From an uncultured Clostridia bacterium (GTDB taxonomy: Bacteria; Bacillota; Clostridia; Oscillospirales; Acutalibacteraceae), in assembly GCA_944412445.1 (NCBI GenBank), contig CALYBJ010000025.1, positions 1-34,523 of the forward strand: a stretch of 34,523 nt of DNA, in the 5' to 3' direction. Below are positions 15,638 through 24,200 of the stretch, one piece after another (the first letter of the stretch is position 1; every line of letters starts with the position of its first letter). The position numbers and the translations under genes are program-made. The notes under the pieces are model-generated. The model was not told the origin of the DNA, made no database searches, and was given only the letters and a program-made list of their open reading frames with translations.

Positions 15638-18187
15638 TCATCCCTTTGCTTCGTACCAGGTTTTACCTATATTAGCGTCAACGGAAAGCTTTACGCTGAG
15701 ATTAACGGCATTTTCCATTTCCTCTGTTAAAATCTTCATAGCCCTTTCCTTTTCATTTTCCGGAGACTCAATTATAAGCTCGTCGTGAACCTGAAGAATT
15801 AATTTTGACTTCATATTTTCCTTTTTCAGTCTGCCGTAAACCTTGACCATGGCAATTTTTATAATATCAGCTGCTGTGCCCTGAATAGGCATATTCCTTG
15901 CAACTCTTTCGCCGAACGCACGCTGAATACCGTTTGAAGAAGATAATTCCGGTAAGTATCTCCTTCTGTTGAACAGCGTTTTTACATAGCCGTCTTCTTT
16001 TGCCTGTTTTACAACATTTTCCATATATTTATTAACGCCGGAATAATGGTTCAGATAGTTTTCAATATATTTTTTTGCCTCATATACGGGAACGCCTATA
16101 TCTTTTCCAAGAGAAAAAGCGCCTATTCCGTATACAATTCCGAAATTTACGGCTTTTGCACGGCTTCTCATAATAGGCGTCACCATAGACAGCGGCATAT
16201 TGAAAACCTGTGACGCTGTTATAGCGTGAATGTCATCACCACGGTTAAAGGCTTCGATCATGTTTTTGTCATCAGCCACAACCGCTAAAACTCTTAGCTC
16301 AATTTGAGAATAGTCGGCGTCGATTAATACATTCCCTTCTTCCCCGGTAAAAAACTTCCGCAGCTCTCGGCCCAGCTCCTGTCTTACGGGAATGTTCTGA
16401 AGATTAGGCTCGGCAGAAGAAAGCCTGCCTGTTCTTGTTTCTGTCTGCTGAAAGGTTGAGTGAATTCTTCCGTCAGGCGCTATTACTTTAAGCAGTCCGT
16501 CACAATAAGTAGACTTCAGTTTCTGAAGAGTTCTGTATTCAAGAATAAGCGGAATTATAGGATGCTCTTCCGTAAGACTTTCAAGCACTTCGGCGTTTGT
16601 TGAATATCCCGTTTTCGTTTTTTTCTTTACTGGAAGCTTTAATTTTTCAAACAGAACCGAACCGAGCTGTTTCGGCGAATTTATATTGAATTCGCAATCG
16701 GCGTAACCGTAAATTGAAGTAATCAGCTCTTCTATTTTTTTATCAAGGGACAAACCGAATTCATGAATACCGTTAAAATCAACCTTAAAGCCGATATTTT
16801 CCATGGAAGCCAATACTTCTGACAGCGGGATTTCAATTTCACTAAGCAGCTTATCTTCACCGTTGCTTTCAATATTTTCTTTGAGCTTATCACAAAGCGA
16901 GCGAAGAGCTGCTGCGTCTTTGTTTATTTGTTCAGCAGAATCCGTAACAACAGAAACTCTGAAAGTATCGCACAATGCACCTACAGAATAATCAGATGAA
17001 TTAGGATTTAAAAGATATCCTGCCAAAAGAGTGTCAAACTTAATATTTCTGACTTCAATATTATGTTTTTGACAGAAGAAAAACAGTGATTTGCAGTCGG
17101 AAGTGTATTTGTCTACAGATTCATCTGTTAAAACATCTGTAATATCATTAAAATTACAGCTTGTAATTTCACTGCCGAGGTTTATATATACGGTTTTAAA
17201 TTCCTTGTCACAGACAAAATAAAGCTTTTTCTCATTATTTACACATTTTTTTATTTCATCTGCGCGGTAATCTTTATAATTAATTTCCACCACAGTATTT
17301 TCTGCGCCGGTAACTACAACATCACGAAGACCGAGTTTTTCAATGAATTTCGCCATTTCAAGATCCGATAAAACAGCCTTGGTTTTCTGCTCGTCCATTT
17401 TTTCCGGAATATATTTTTTATAGTCGGTATCAATCGGAGCCTGGGTGCTGATTGTTCCCAGCTTTCTGCTTAAATAAGCCATATCTTTTCCGTCAGTCAG
17501 CTTCTTTCTGACAAGAGGCTTTATTTCTATAGAATCAAGATTTTCGTAAATATAATCAACCGAACCGTAATTCTTTATTAGTTCGGTTGCTGTTTTTTCA
17601 CCGATTCCCTGAACGCCGGGTATATTATCCGAAGCGTCTCCCATCAGCGCCTTGACATCAATAAGCTGCAGAGGCTTTACACCTTTATCCTCAATAATTT
17701 TATTTACATCATAGACAACCGTTTCAGTTTTTCCTCCTCTGGGAGCGGCAAGAAGCACATTGACCTTATTGTCAACAAGCTGAAGGGAATCACGGTCTCC
17801 TGTTGCGATATAACAAAAATCGTCATCTGAGCAGCTTTTCGCAAGAGTACCGATAATATCATCGGCTTCCCATCCTTCACATTCCAAAAGCTTATAGCCC
17901 AAAGCTTTTAAAAGCTCCTTCAAAACGGGCATCTGTTCTGCAAGCTCCCGGGGCATTCCCTTTCTGTTGCCTTTGTACCCATCGTACATTTTATGTCTGA
18001 AAGTCGGAGCTTTCATATCAAAAGCTATTGCAACAGCCTCCGGCTTATATGTTTCTCTTAAAGAAAATAAAATATTAAGAAAACCGAAAATTCCGTTTGT
18101 ATATCTTCCGTCGGCAGTAGTAAGCATTTTGATTCCGTAAAATGCTCTGTTTAAAATACTGTTACCGTCAAGTACAAGCAATTTCAT
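15638..18187 (-). CDS. polA: DNA polymerase I
   Basis: The 849-residue polymerase works in Okazaki-fragment maturation and repair. Residues 1-295 are the 5'-3' flap nuclease (CEGWEADDIIGTLA, GDRDSLQL, MGDASDNIPG). Residues about 300-480 are a 3'-5' exonuclease fold in which I see no DxE metal motif or other catalytic carboxylates, so proofreading is probably lost, as in several Firmicutes. The polymerase domain has motif A DADYSQIE (623-630), motif B RSRAKAVNFGIVYG (674-687) and motif C QVHDE (799-803). The promoter is at 18256-18284. Curiously, the best Shine-Dalgarno (AAAGGAG, 18230-18224) is 36 nt from ATG, with a potential hairpin between them. It is followed at once by the phosphatase-RimI gene, whose ribosome site overlaps the polA stop. 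Confidence 0.95.
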   Translation of the reverse strand: MKLLVLDGNSILNRAFYGIKMLTTADGRYTNGIFGFLNILFSLRETYKPEAVAIAFDMKAPTFRHKMYDGYKGNRKGMPRELAEQMPVLKELLKALGYKLLECEGWEADDIIGTLAKSCSDDDFCYIATGDRDSLQLVDNKVNVLLAAPRGGKTETVVYDVNKIIEDKGVKPLQLIDVKALMGDASDNIPGVQGIGEKTATELIKNYGSVDYIYENLDSIEIKPLVRKKLTDGKDMAYLSRKLGTISTQAPIDTDYKKYIPEKMDEQKTKAVLSDLEMAKFIEKLGLRDVVVTGAENTVVEINYKDYRADEIKKCVNNEKKLYFVCDKEFKTVYINLGSEITSCNFNDITDVLTDESVDKYTSDCKSLFFFCQKHNIEVRNIKFDTLLAGYLLNPNSSDYSVGALCDTFRVSVVTDSAEQINKDAAALRSLCDKLKENIESNGEDKLLSEIEIPLSEVLASMENIGFKVDFNGIHEFGLSLDKKIEELITSIYGYADCEFNINSPKQLGSVLFEKLKLPVKKKTKTGYSTNAEVLESLTEEHPIIPLILEYRTLQKLKSTYCDGLLKVIAPDGRIHSTFQQTETRTGRLSSAEPNLQNIPVRQELGRELRKFFTGEEGNVLIDADYSQIELRVLAVVADDKNMIEAFNRGDDIHAITASQVFNMPLSMVTPIMRSRAKAVNFGIVYGIGAFSLGKDIGVPVYEAKKYIENYLNHYSGVNKYMENVVKQAKEDGYVKTLFNRRRYLPELSSSNGIQRAFGERVARNMPIQGTAADIIKIAMVKVYGRLKKENMKSKLILQVHDELIIESPENEKERAMKILTEEMENAVNLSVKLSVDANIGKTWYEAKG

Positions 18188-18196
18188 AATATGGTT

Positions 18197-18230
18197 ACAG
18201 GAAAACTTAATTTAAAACCTGTACTCCTTT
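18197..18230 (-). promoter_or_regulatory. Distant polA ribosome site with possible bridging hairpin
   Basis: On the minus strand AAAGGAG (18230-18224) is followed by ACAGG (18222-18218) ... CCTGT (18201-18197), a 5-bp stem with a 16-nt loop. If it folds, the Shine-Dalgarno-to-ATG distance falls from 36 to about 10 nt. The stem is weak, so this is tentative. Confidence 0.35.
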
Positions 18231-18255
18231 CCGTAATTTATGCGCACACAATACC

Positions 18256-18284
18256 ATTATAAATTAGTATAACATATTTTTCAA
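18256..18284 (-). promoter_or_regulatory. Promoter of the polA operon
   Basis: Minus-strand TTGAAA (18284-18279), 17 bp, TATAAT (18261-18256). Confidence 0.72.
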
Positions 18285-18349
18285 AAAAAGTAATGCAATT
18301 CTTAAAAAAATATGATAAAATCTTTTTATAACAATCAGAGGTATTAAAT

Positions 18350-19312
18350 ATGAAAATAGGAAACATCGAAATTGAAAAAACAGCGGCACTGGCGCCTATG
18401 GCAGGAGTAGCCGACAGAGCCTTCAGGGAATTATGCAAAAGCTACGGCGCCGCATATACGGTAAGCGAGATGGTAAGCTCCAAAGGCGTTACCATGGGTG
18501 ACAGAAAATCGGGACAGCTTATGGAAATATCGAGTTGGGAGCATCCCGCCGCAGTGCAGATTTTCGGCAATGACCCTGAAACTATGGCTAAAGCCGCAGA
18601 GACCGCTATGGAAAATAATCCTGATATTATTGACATCAATATGGGCTGTCCTGCGCCTAAAATAGTGAAAAACGGCGGCGGAAGCTGTCTTATGAAAGAT
18701 CCTGTGCTTGCAGGAAAAATAATAAAAGCCGTTTGCGGCGCAGTAAATATTCCCGTTACAGTAAAATTCAGAACCGGTTGGGACAGCGATAATTTAAACG
18801 CTGTTGAATTTGCGAAAACCGCTGAAGAAAACGGAGCTGCTGCAATAACAATTCACGGCAGAACAAAAGAACAGATGTACGCTCCTCCCGTTAATATAAA
18901 TATGATAAAAATGGTAAAGGAGGCAGTCTCCATACCTGTAATAGGCAACGGCGATATAACTGATCCGTTTTCTGCGGCAAAGATGTATGAGGAAACAAAC
19001 TGCGACCTTGTAATGGTAGGCAGAGGTGCTTTGGGAAGGCCATGGGTTTTCCAGCAAATTTCCGCATACATGAAAACCGGAAGCATCATTCCGGAGCCGT
19101 CCATAACTCAGCGAATGATTATAATGCTTAAGCATATTGATAAGATCTGCGAATACAGAGGTGAACGAATCGGCATCAGAGAAGCCAGAAAGCACGCGTT
19201 ATGGTATACAAAAGGAATAAGAAACGGAGCCGAATACAGAAGGAGATTATCAGTAATAGAAAGTCTTGATGAGCTTAAAAAAATCGCCTTTGAAATATCT
19301 AACACCAACTGA
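18350..19312 (+). CDS. dusB: tRNA-dihydrouridine synthase
   Basis: This flavoenzyme of 320 residues reduces specific uridines in the tRNA D-loop using NADPH. The TIM-barrel motifs are all present: LAPMAGVADRAFRELC near the N terminus for FMN, DINMGCPAPK with catalytic Cys100, the lysine in VTVKFRTGW, ITIHGRTKEQMY, VIGNGDI and GRGALGRPW. The N-terminal pattern fits the DusB subfamily common in Firmicutes. AGAGGT lies 7 nt before ATG. The gene is divergent from polA and convergent with sigG, sharing a bidirectional terminator with it. I could not define its promoter well. Confidence 0.92.
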   Translation: MKIGNIEIEKTAALAPMAGVADRAFRELCKSYGAAYTVSEMVSSKGVTMGDRKSGQLMEISSWEHPAAVQIFGNDPETMAKAAETAMENNPDIIDINMGCPAPKIVKNGGGSCLMKDPVLAGKIIKAVCGAVNIPVTVKFRTGWDSDNLNAVEFAKTAEENGAAAITIHGRTKEQMYAPPVNINMIKMVKEAVSIPVIGNGDITDPFSAAKMYEETNCDLVMVGRGALGRPWVFQQISAYMKTGSIIPEPSITQRMIIMLKHIDKICEYRGERIGIREARKHALWYTKGIRNGAEYRRRLSVIESLDELKKIAFEISNTN

Positions 19313-19316
19313 GGAA

Positions 19317-19348
19317 AACAACACCGCCGGAAATCCGACGGTGTTGTT
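19317..19348. terminator. Bidirectional terminator between dusB and sigG
   Basis: AACAACACCG (19317-19326) is perfectly complementary to CGGTGTTGTT (19339-19348), with a 12-nt loop that can pair further (CGG/CCG). The T-run is short on the plus strand; on the minus strand TTGTTTTCC follows. Confidence 0.75.
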
Positions 19349-20119
19349 TCAATCATGATTTTTAATTTTTTTAATTGCGCCTTTTTCAAGGCGTGAAACC
19401 TGTGCCTGAGAAATACCAACCTCGTTAGCGACCTCCATTTGCGTCATTCCTCGCATAAAACGCATTGACAATATCTTTTTTTCTCTCGGCGACAGATTTT
19501 TTAATGATTCTTTTATTAAAATTTCGTCTATCCAGTCTGTTTCCGTTGTTGTATCTCCCACCTGATCCATTACAAAAATTGTGTCGCCGCCGTCTGAATA
19601 AACAGGCTCATACAGTGAAACCGGGTCTACAATAGCCTCAAGAGACAAAACAACCTGTTCTTTCGGGATGTTAAGTTGCTGTGCGATTTCCTCTACTGTT
19701 GCTTCCCTGTTATATTTATTTTGAATCTCCTCTTTTATCTGCATTGCGTGATATGCCGTATCTCTCATTGATCTGCTTACTCTTACGCTGTTGTTGTCCC
19801 TAAGATATCTTCTGATTTCTCCAATTATCATGGGCACAGCATAGGTTGAAAATTTTACCTTTTGTGATACATCGAAGTTGTCGATTGCCTTTATCAGCCC
19901 TATACATCCTACCTGAAAGAGGTCGTCAAGATTTTCTCCCCTGTTTGTAAATCTCTGTATAACAGACAATACAAGCCTCAAATTTCCCTTGATAAGCTCT
20001 TCCCTTGCGGTTTTATCGCCGTCCTTTATTTTCTTTAAAAGCTCCGTCTTTTCCTTTTCCTTTAAAACTTTAAGCTCTGAGGTGTTTATTCCGCATATCT
20101 CAACTTTTCCCCACTGCAT
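19349..20119 (-). CDS. sigG: Sporulation sigma factor SigG (late forespore)
   Basis: This sigma-70-family protein of 256 residues starts with the SigG-specific KVEICGINTSEL. Region 2 contains GNLRLVLSVIQRF, DLFQVGCIGLIKAIDNFD and the region-2.4 stretch KFSTYAVPMIIGEIRRYLRD. Region 4 carries the HTH of MTQMEVANEVGISQAQVSRL. The match to known SigG proteins is strong enough to separate it from SigF and SigE. It directs late forespore transcription, so the organism probably forms spores. Its Shine-Dalgarno GGAGG (20132-20128) is buried in a long leader hairpin. Unlike the usual spoIIGA-sigE-sigG order, it stands alone, between GDPD upstream and convergent dusB downstream. No clear SigF- or SigG-type promoter was found in the 78-bp gap. 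Confidence 0.95.
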   Translation of the reverse strand: MQWGKVEICGINTSELKVLKEKEKTELLKKIKDGDKTAREELIKGNLRLVLSVIQRFTNRGENLDDLFQVGCIGLIKAIDNFDVSQKVKFSTYAVPMIIGEIRRYLRDNNSVRVSRSMRDTAYHAMQIKEEIQNKYNREATVEEIAQQLNIPKEQVVLSLEAIVDPVSLYEPVYSDGGDTIFVMDQVGDTTTETDWIDEILIKESLKNLSPREKKILSMRFMRGMTQMEVANEVGISQAQVSRLEKGAIKKIKNHD

Positions 20120-20123
20120 CGCA

Positions 20124-20160
20124 AAATCCTCCGTATACTGATTATGTATACAGAGGATTT
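20124..20160 (-). promoter_or_regulatory. sigG leader hairpin sequestering the ribosome site
   Basis: In the transcript, 15 nt (20160-20146) pair with 15 nt (20138-20124) around a 7-nt loop, with a single G-U wobble. The 3' arm holds the full Shine-Dalgarno GGAGGAU, 8 nt before the sigG ATG; the 5' arm carries the matching AUCCUCU. Ribosome access should therefore be strongly restricted until the stem is opened. Confidence 0.85.
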
Positions 20161-20197
20161 ATTAGTATTATTAACCGTACACTAAAAAATTAAACAG

Positions 20198-20866
20198 TTA
20201 ATATTTCCCTTTAAGCTTAATAACTTCATGAGGATTTTTACAGGTTATATTGTCAGGCTGCATTTTCAAATACTTTACGGCTGTTTTTTCATCTGTTATT
20301 GTCCATACGGACACAAGCATTTTCTTTTTATGAAAAGCCCTTATTAATTTTTTTGAGCAGTTGCTTTTGGTCAGATTAATTCCCACTGCCCCTGCCGCCG
20401 CTGTTTTTTTCAGCCATTTATCAATATACAGTGATGTGAAAGAAAATATGTTGGGTATCCGGCAGTTAAGATAATATGATATATCAGGACAGCTTTTTCT
20501 TACAGCGTCCACAAAAGCTTCCTCAACTCCCGTAAAAAATATTTGTTTTATAACATCTTTTTCATAGGCAAGACTTTGTATCCTGCTTAAGTTTTTTGTT
20601 TCCTTAATATCAAGGTTGACTTTTTTATCGGGATACTGTCTGATAAAGTCAAAAGCTTCCGAAAGCTTTACCGCGCTCTTTTCTTCATCCAATGACAATG
20701 TGTTATGGGTAAGTATAGGCTCCCCTGCTGAATCAAATCTTATATCAATTTCCGCAATGTCCGCTCCGGCATCAAATCCTTTTTTAATAGATTCGATTGT
20801 ATTCACTTCTGTGTTCATACAGCCTGTATGAGCCGTTACCGTAAAATTTTCTCTCAAAGTTATCAT
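20198..20866 (-). CDS. Glycerophosphodiester phosphodiesterase-like protein
   Basis: This 222-residue TIM-barrel protein of the GDPD family would split glycerophosphodiesters into glycerol 3-phosphate and an alcohol. Recognisable residues are His13, Glu39 and Asp41 (AEIDIRFD), His54 (LTHN) and a lysine in NLDIKE. Two conserved positions deviate: the family HRG reads HTG (Arg14 to Thr) and the family HD reads HN. There is no signal peptide, so it acts in the cytosol. It follows the AGPS-like gene after 10 nt and ends an operon that handles glycerol phosphate, which supports the substrate class. Activity may be altered by the substitutions. A weak Shine-Dalgarno, AAGAG, touches the ATG, so its translation may depend on coupling. 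Confidence 0.82.
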   Translation of the reverse strand: MITLRENFTVTAHTGCMNTEVNTIESIKKGFDAGADIAEIDIRFDSAGEPILTHNTLSLDEEKSAVKLSEAFDFIRQYPDKKVNLDIKETKNLSRIQSLAYEKDVIKQIFFTGVEEAFVDAVRKSCPDISYYLNCRIPNIFSFTSLYIDKWLKKTAAAGAVGINLTKSNCSKKLIRAFHKKKMLVSVWTITDEKTAVKYLKMQPDNITCKNPHEVIKLKGKY

Positions 20867-20876
20867 CTCTTAAAAA

Positions 20877-22622
20877 TTATTCTTTCTCTTTCGGAATTAA
20901 AAATCTCTTTTCTTCTTCCTTAAGATCAAGGCCGATTGTTCCGCCCGGATTCATATTATACTTCGGATCAAAGTAATTTTTCAAGACCTTAAATATCTGA
21001 TATTCTCTCGCACCTATATATCCCTCAAGCCACGGCGCAAACATTTTTCCTATTCCGTGATGATGGCTTATTGCCGCTCCGGATTTCTGGATAGCGTCAA
21101 GTATACTTGTATGGTAAGCTTTGAATTCATCAGCGCTGCTCATCTTTGTTATAAATATGAAGTAAAGATTTGCTCCCTGGGGATAGCAGTGGGACATATG
21201 AGTGGTAACTATTGTGTCGGGAAGAGCATGACAGACTTTTCTTACATCTCTGTGAACCTGCGCCATATTTGACCAGTTTACCGTACATTCAAGGGTATCT
21301 GTCGTTACGCCGAAATCCATTAGAGTGTCCCTTAAATACGGATCGTTAAATCTTCCTTTTTCCCAGCTTTTGCATACGAATGAGGTTAAGCTCATTCCAC
21401 CGTAACGCTTTGCAATTCTTTTTATATTCTTTGCAATATTTGCTGAAAATCCTTTTTCGCCGTCTGTAAATCCAAGGAAAAGACAGCGCTCCATATCTTT
21501 AAAGCCTCTGGCGTCAAGGAGCTTCCAGAGAGGCGTTTCATCTACATTGTAAAGACGAAGCATAAGGTTTGTTTCTTCCGGGTCGGAAAGACGGAATACA
21601 GATGAAAAACCACATTCGCACTGCATCATCTCTCTTGCGGCTTCCATTGCCGTAGGCCAGTCCTTGAAAATATACGAAAAACGCTTTCTGTTTTCAGGCA
21701 TCCAGCGGAATACCTTTAATGTAACTTCCGTTAAAACTCCGAATGTTCCCTCAGAACCCATCATTATCTGATTAAGGTCAGGTCCTGTCGCTTCTCTCGG
21801 ATAATGGCTTGTAACTATTTTTCCGATTGGTGTTGCATATTTTTGCTGAAGCACAATATCAGCTATCGTTCCGTAGTATGTACTGTTCTGACCTGCGCCT
21901 CTCGTAACTACCCAGCCGCCGACAGAGCTGTATTCAAATGACTGAGGAAAATGTCCGCAGGTATAAGGTCTTTTCGCACCGAACAGCGTCTGAGCGTTCT
22001 GAAGGGTTTCTTCAAGCTTTGGTCCCGACATTCCTGCCTGAACGGTTATTGTCTGGTCAATTTCATTAAAAGAAATTACTTTATTGAATCTTTTCCTCAT
22101 GTCAAGGGAAATGCCGCCCTTGGTAGGTTCAACGCCTCTTGTAACCGACGAGCCGCCGCCGTAAACATAGAGAGGTATATTTTTGTCGGTGCAGTATTTT
22201 ACTATTTCCTCTACCTGTTCGGATGTATCAGGATAAACAACAGCATCGGGAAGTGCGTCAAATTTTCTTTCGCGTATTCTTAAAAGGTCGTATGCCGTTT
22301 TTCCGTAAGCCACTGCAAGTCTGTCGTAATCAGCTGTTGAAACAAACTCATCTCCGACTATTTTCTTTAATGCGTCAAGATGCTTTTTATCAATTTTACT
22401 GGGTATATTAAGATCTACCGTATCCATACCGATATCAATTGCGTAATGGTCAAAATCGCTGTCTGTCATGTGAAAAATGGATTTCATCATTTTATACAGA
22501 GATTCCTTCGGATATTTTACAAAATCCGGATCTCCCCAGCGGAAAATAGAGCGGTAACTGTCAGCAGGAGCCGCTGTTTTCACCCATTTCGGCTCAAAGC
22601 CTTTGTATGGTTTCGTACTCAT
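20877..22622 (-). CDS. FAD-binding oxidase, alkylglycerone-phosphate-synthase-like
   Basis: This VAO/PCMH-type flavoprotein of 581 residues binds FAD through YGGGSSVTRG (154-163), a FPQSFEYSSVGGWVVTRGAG segment (225-244) and GSEGTFGVLTEV (289-300). The C-terminal HHHGIGK (520-526) is characteristic of alkyl-DHAP synthase (AGPS), the enzyme that makes the ether bond of ether lipids; D-lactate/glycolate oxidases of the wider family lack it. Bacterial members are mostly uncharacterised, so the substrate is open: alkyl- or acyl-DHAP, a glyceryl ether or a related phosphate ester. There is no signal peptide or membrane span. Its ATG overlaps the kinase stop (ATGA), with AAAGGAG upstream, so it is translated with the FGGY kinase and other glycerol-phosphate genes. 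Confidence 0.82.
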   Translation of the reverse strand: MSTKPYKGFEPKWVKTAAPADSYRSIFRWGDPDFVKYPKESLYKMMKSIFHMTDSDFDHYAIDIGMDTVDLNIPSKIDKKHLDALKKIVGDEFVSTADYDRLAVAYGKTAYDLLRIRERKFDALPDAVVYPDTSEQVEEIVKYCTDKNIPLYVYGGGSSVTRGVEPTKGGISLDMRKRFNKVISFNEIDQTITVQAGMSGPKLEETLQNAQTLFGAKRPYTCGHFPQSFEYSSVGGWVVTRGAGQNSTYYGTIADIVLQQKYATPIGKIVTSHYPREATGPDLNQIMMGSEGTFGVLTEVTLKVFRWMPENRKRFSYIFKDWPTAMEAAREMMQCECGFSSVFRLSDPEETNLMLRLYNVDETPLWKLLDARGFKDMERCLFLGFTDGEKGFSANIAKNIKRIAKRYGGMSLTSFVCKSWEKGRFNDPYLRDTLMDFGVTTDTLECTVNWSNMAQVHRDVRKVCHALPDTIVTTHMSHCYPQGANLYFIFITKMSSADEFKAYHTSILDAIQKSGAAISHHHGIGKMFAPWLEGYIGAREYQIFKVLKNYFDPKYNMNPGGTIGLDLKEEEKRFLIPKEKE

Positions 22623-24187
22623 TGTTGTCTCTCCTTTATAAGTTTTTTGTTGATATATTTAATTTTATTAAATATCGGGCTTAATCTGGGATATATTTTC
22701 GTATATACGGAGTTAAAAAGCTGCAAATATATTTGATGTGTTTTCTCGTCTGGGTAAAAGGTATCCTTAACTTTTACCATTGACTTTAAAGCCTCGTCAT
22801 AATCCTTGAAAATGCCCATCGCAACAAACCCTACAACCGAAGAACCCAGTCCGCAGGCCTCGTGTGTCTGTATTCGTTTTGTGGGCAGACCGAACATATC
22901 CGCTGTAATCTGACATATTTCATCGCTTTGAGAACCGCCGCCTCCTACATAAAGCTCAGTTATCGGCGTTTTCGTTCTCTTTTCAAGAGTCTTTGCAGCT
23001 TCATAAAGGGCAAATCCTACACCTTCTATAATAGCTCTGTATAAATGATATTTTGTGTGAATATAACTGAAGCCGATAATCGAGCCTTTTGCATTGGGAA
23101 TTGTTATTCCCGGTGTCCAGTAGGGCTGAAGAAACAGCCCGTTGCAGCCAGGCGGAACATTTTTCAGATGTCCGTTCAAAATATCCTCCGGAGAGCTGTT
23201 CTGGTATTCGGCAATATATCTTTCCTCATGTCCGAACTCTCTTATATACCATGACAAAAGCCAGTAACCTGAAAAAATCTGAATTTCCGGATTAAATTTT
23301 CCGCTTATTATTGCCGGATACGCAGGCATATATTTTTGCGGTTCAATATATTTGTCGGTGGTTATCTGAACAGTTGCGGTTGTGCCGAAGGATAACGCCG
23401 CTTTTCCCTTGTGAATAACAGAAAGTCCCAGTGTTTCGCATCCCTTGTCTGAGCCTGTGGCTATCAGCGGCAGCCCTTCAGGAATACCGCTGAGAAGCGC
23501 CGCCTCCTTTGATATTTTGCCGACCGTGTCCCCGGGATTGCATAACTCACAAAGCTTTTTTAAGGGGATGTCATAAACGCACCTTGTTAATTTGCCCTCT
23601 TTCATCCATTTGTTTGTTTTGCTTTCAAAGGGTACATGACCGATAATATTCGCTACGGAATCAATAAGATTTCCTGTAAGCTTAAAATTCAGATATGCAG
23701 AAAGCATAACATATTTATCGGTTTTTTTCCAAATTTCAGGCTCGTTATCCATTATCCAGTTGGATACTGTGGCCTTATACTGCATTTCTCCCGTATCATA
23801 CATTCCAACAAGCTTAAATGCAAAAGTTGAAAACGGTGAGAAGCCTTTAAAATCCGCTTCCCGCTTATCAAGCCACAAAATAATATCTCTCAGGGGCTTG
23901 CAGTCTTTATCAAGGCATAAAGTCGTGTCCCGTATTGTTGTAACGGTAACGGCGATTACGCTTTTCATGGCATCGGGATTTTTCTCACTGATTGCCTTGC
24001 CGGCTTTGCATAAATTTTCAAAATAAAAGTCGGGTGTTTGCTCTGCCCAGTCGGGCTTTTTTGAAAAATACGGCTCATCATATTTAATCTGAACCACATC
24101 TTCAAAACTGCCGTCAGGATAAACCAAAAGCGCTCTTGTGCTTTGGGTTCCCACATCAAAAGTAAGTATAAGCGGTGTGTTTTGCAA
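22619..24187 (-). CDS. FGGY-family carbohydrate kinase (glycerol-kinase-like role suspected)
   Basis: This 522-residue kinase of the ASKHA fold has the N-terminal phosphate loop FDVGTQSTRALLV (10-22), a central ATGSDKGCETLGLS and ALSFGTTATVQI region, and the C-terminal adenosine motif ELYVGGGGSQSDEICQI. Classical glycerol kinase begins with LDQGTTSSR and has its own signature, which is absent here, so I leave the substrate open: glycerol, a glyceryl derivative or another polyol. The start is TTG 24187; GGAGGGG lies just upstream at the right distance and no ATG is suitable. It sits 13 nt after the DUF1667 gene and overlaps the AGPS-like gene. The operon context suggests it makes a C3 or glyceryl phosphate for the adjacent dehydrogenase. 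Confidence 0.82.
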   Translation of the reverse strand: MQNTPLILTFDVGTQSTRALLVYPDGSFEDVVQIKYDEPYFSKKPDWAEQTPDFYFENLCKAGKAISEKNPDAMKSVIAVTVTTIRDTTLCLDKDCKPLRDIILWLDKREADFKGFSPFSTFAFKLVGMYDTGEMQYKATVSNWIMDNEPEIWKKTDKYVMLSAYLNFKLTGNLIDSVANIIGHVPFESKTNKWMKEGKLTRCVYDIPLKKLCELCNPGDTVGKISKEAALLSGIPEGLPLIATGSDKGCETLGLSVIHKGKAALSFGTTATVQITTDKYIEPQKYMPAYPAIISGKFNPEIQIFSGYWLLSWYIREFGHEERYIAEYQNSSPEDILNGHLKNVPPGCNGLFLQPYWTPGITIPNAKGSIIGFSYIHTKYHLYRAIIEGVGFALYEAAKTLEKRTKTPITELYVGGGGSQSDEICQITADMFGLPTKRIQTHEACGLGSSVVGFVAMGIFKDYDEALKSMVKVKDTFYPDEKTHQIYLQLFNSVYTKIYPRLSPIFNKIKYINKKLIKERQQ

Positions 24188-24200
24188 ATTAACCCCTCCT

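Noticed and set aside
18238..18438. Minus-strand frame across the polA-dusB gap
   Set aside because: Overlaps the dusB start and both promoter regions, with no ribosome site.
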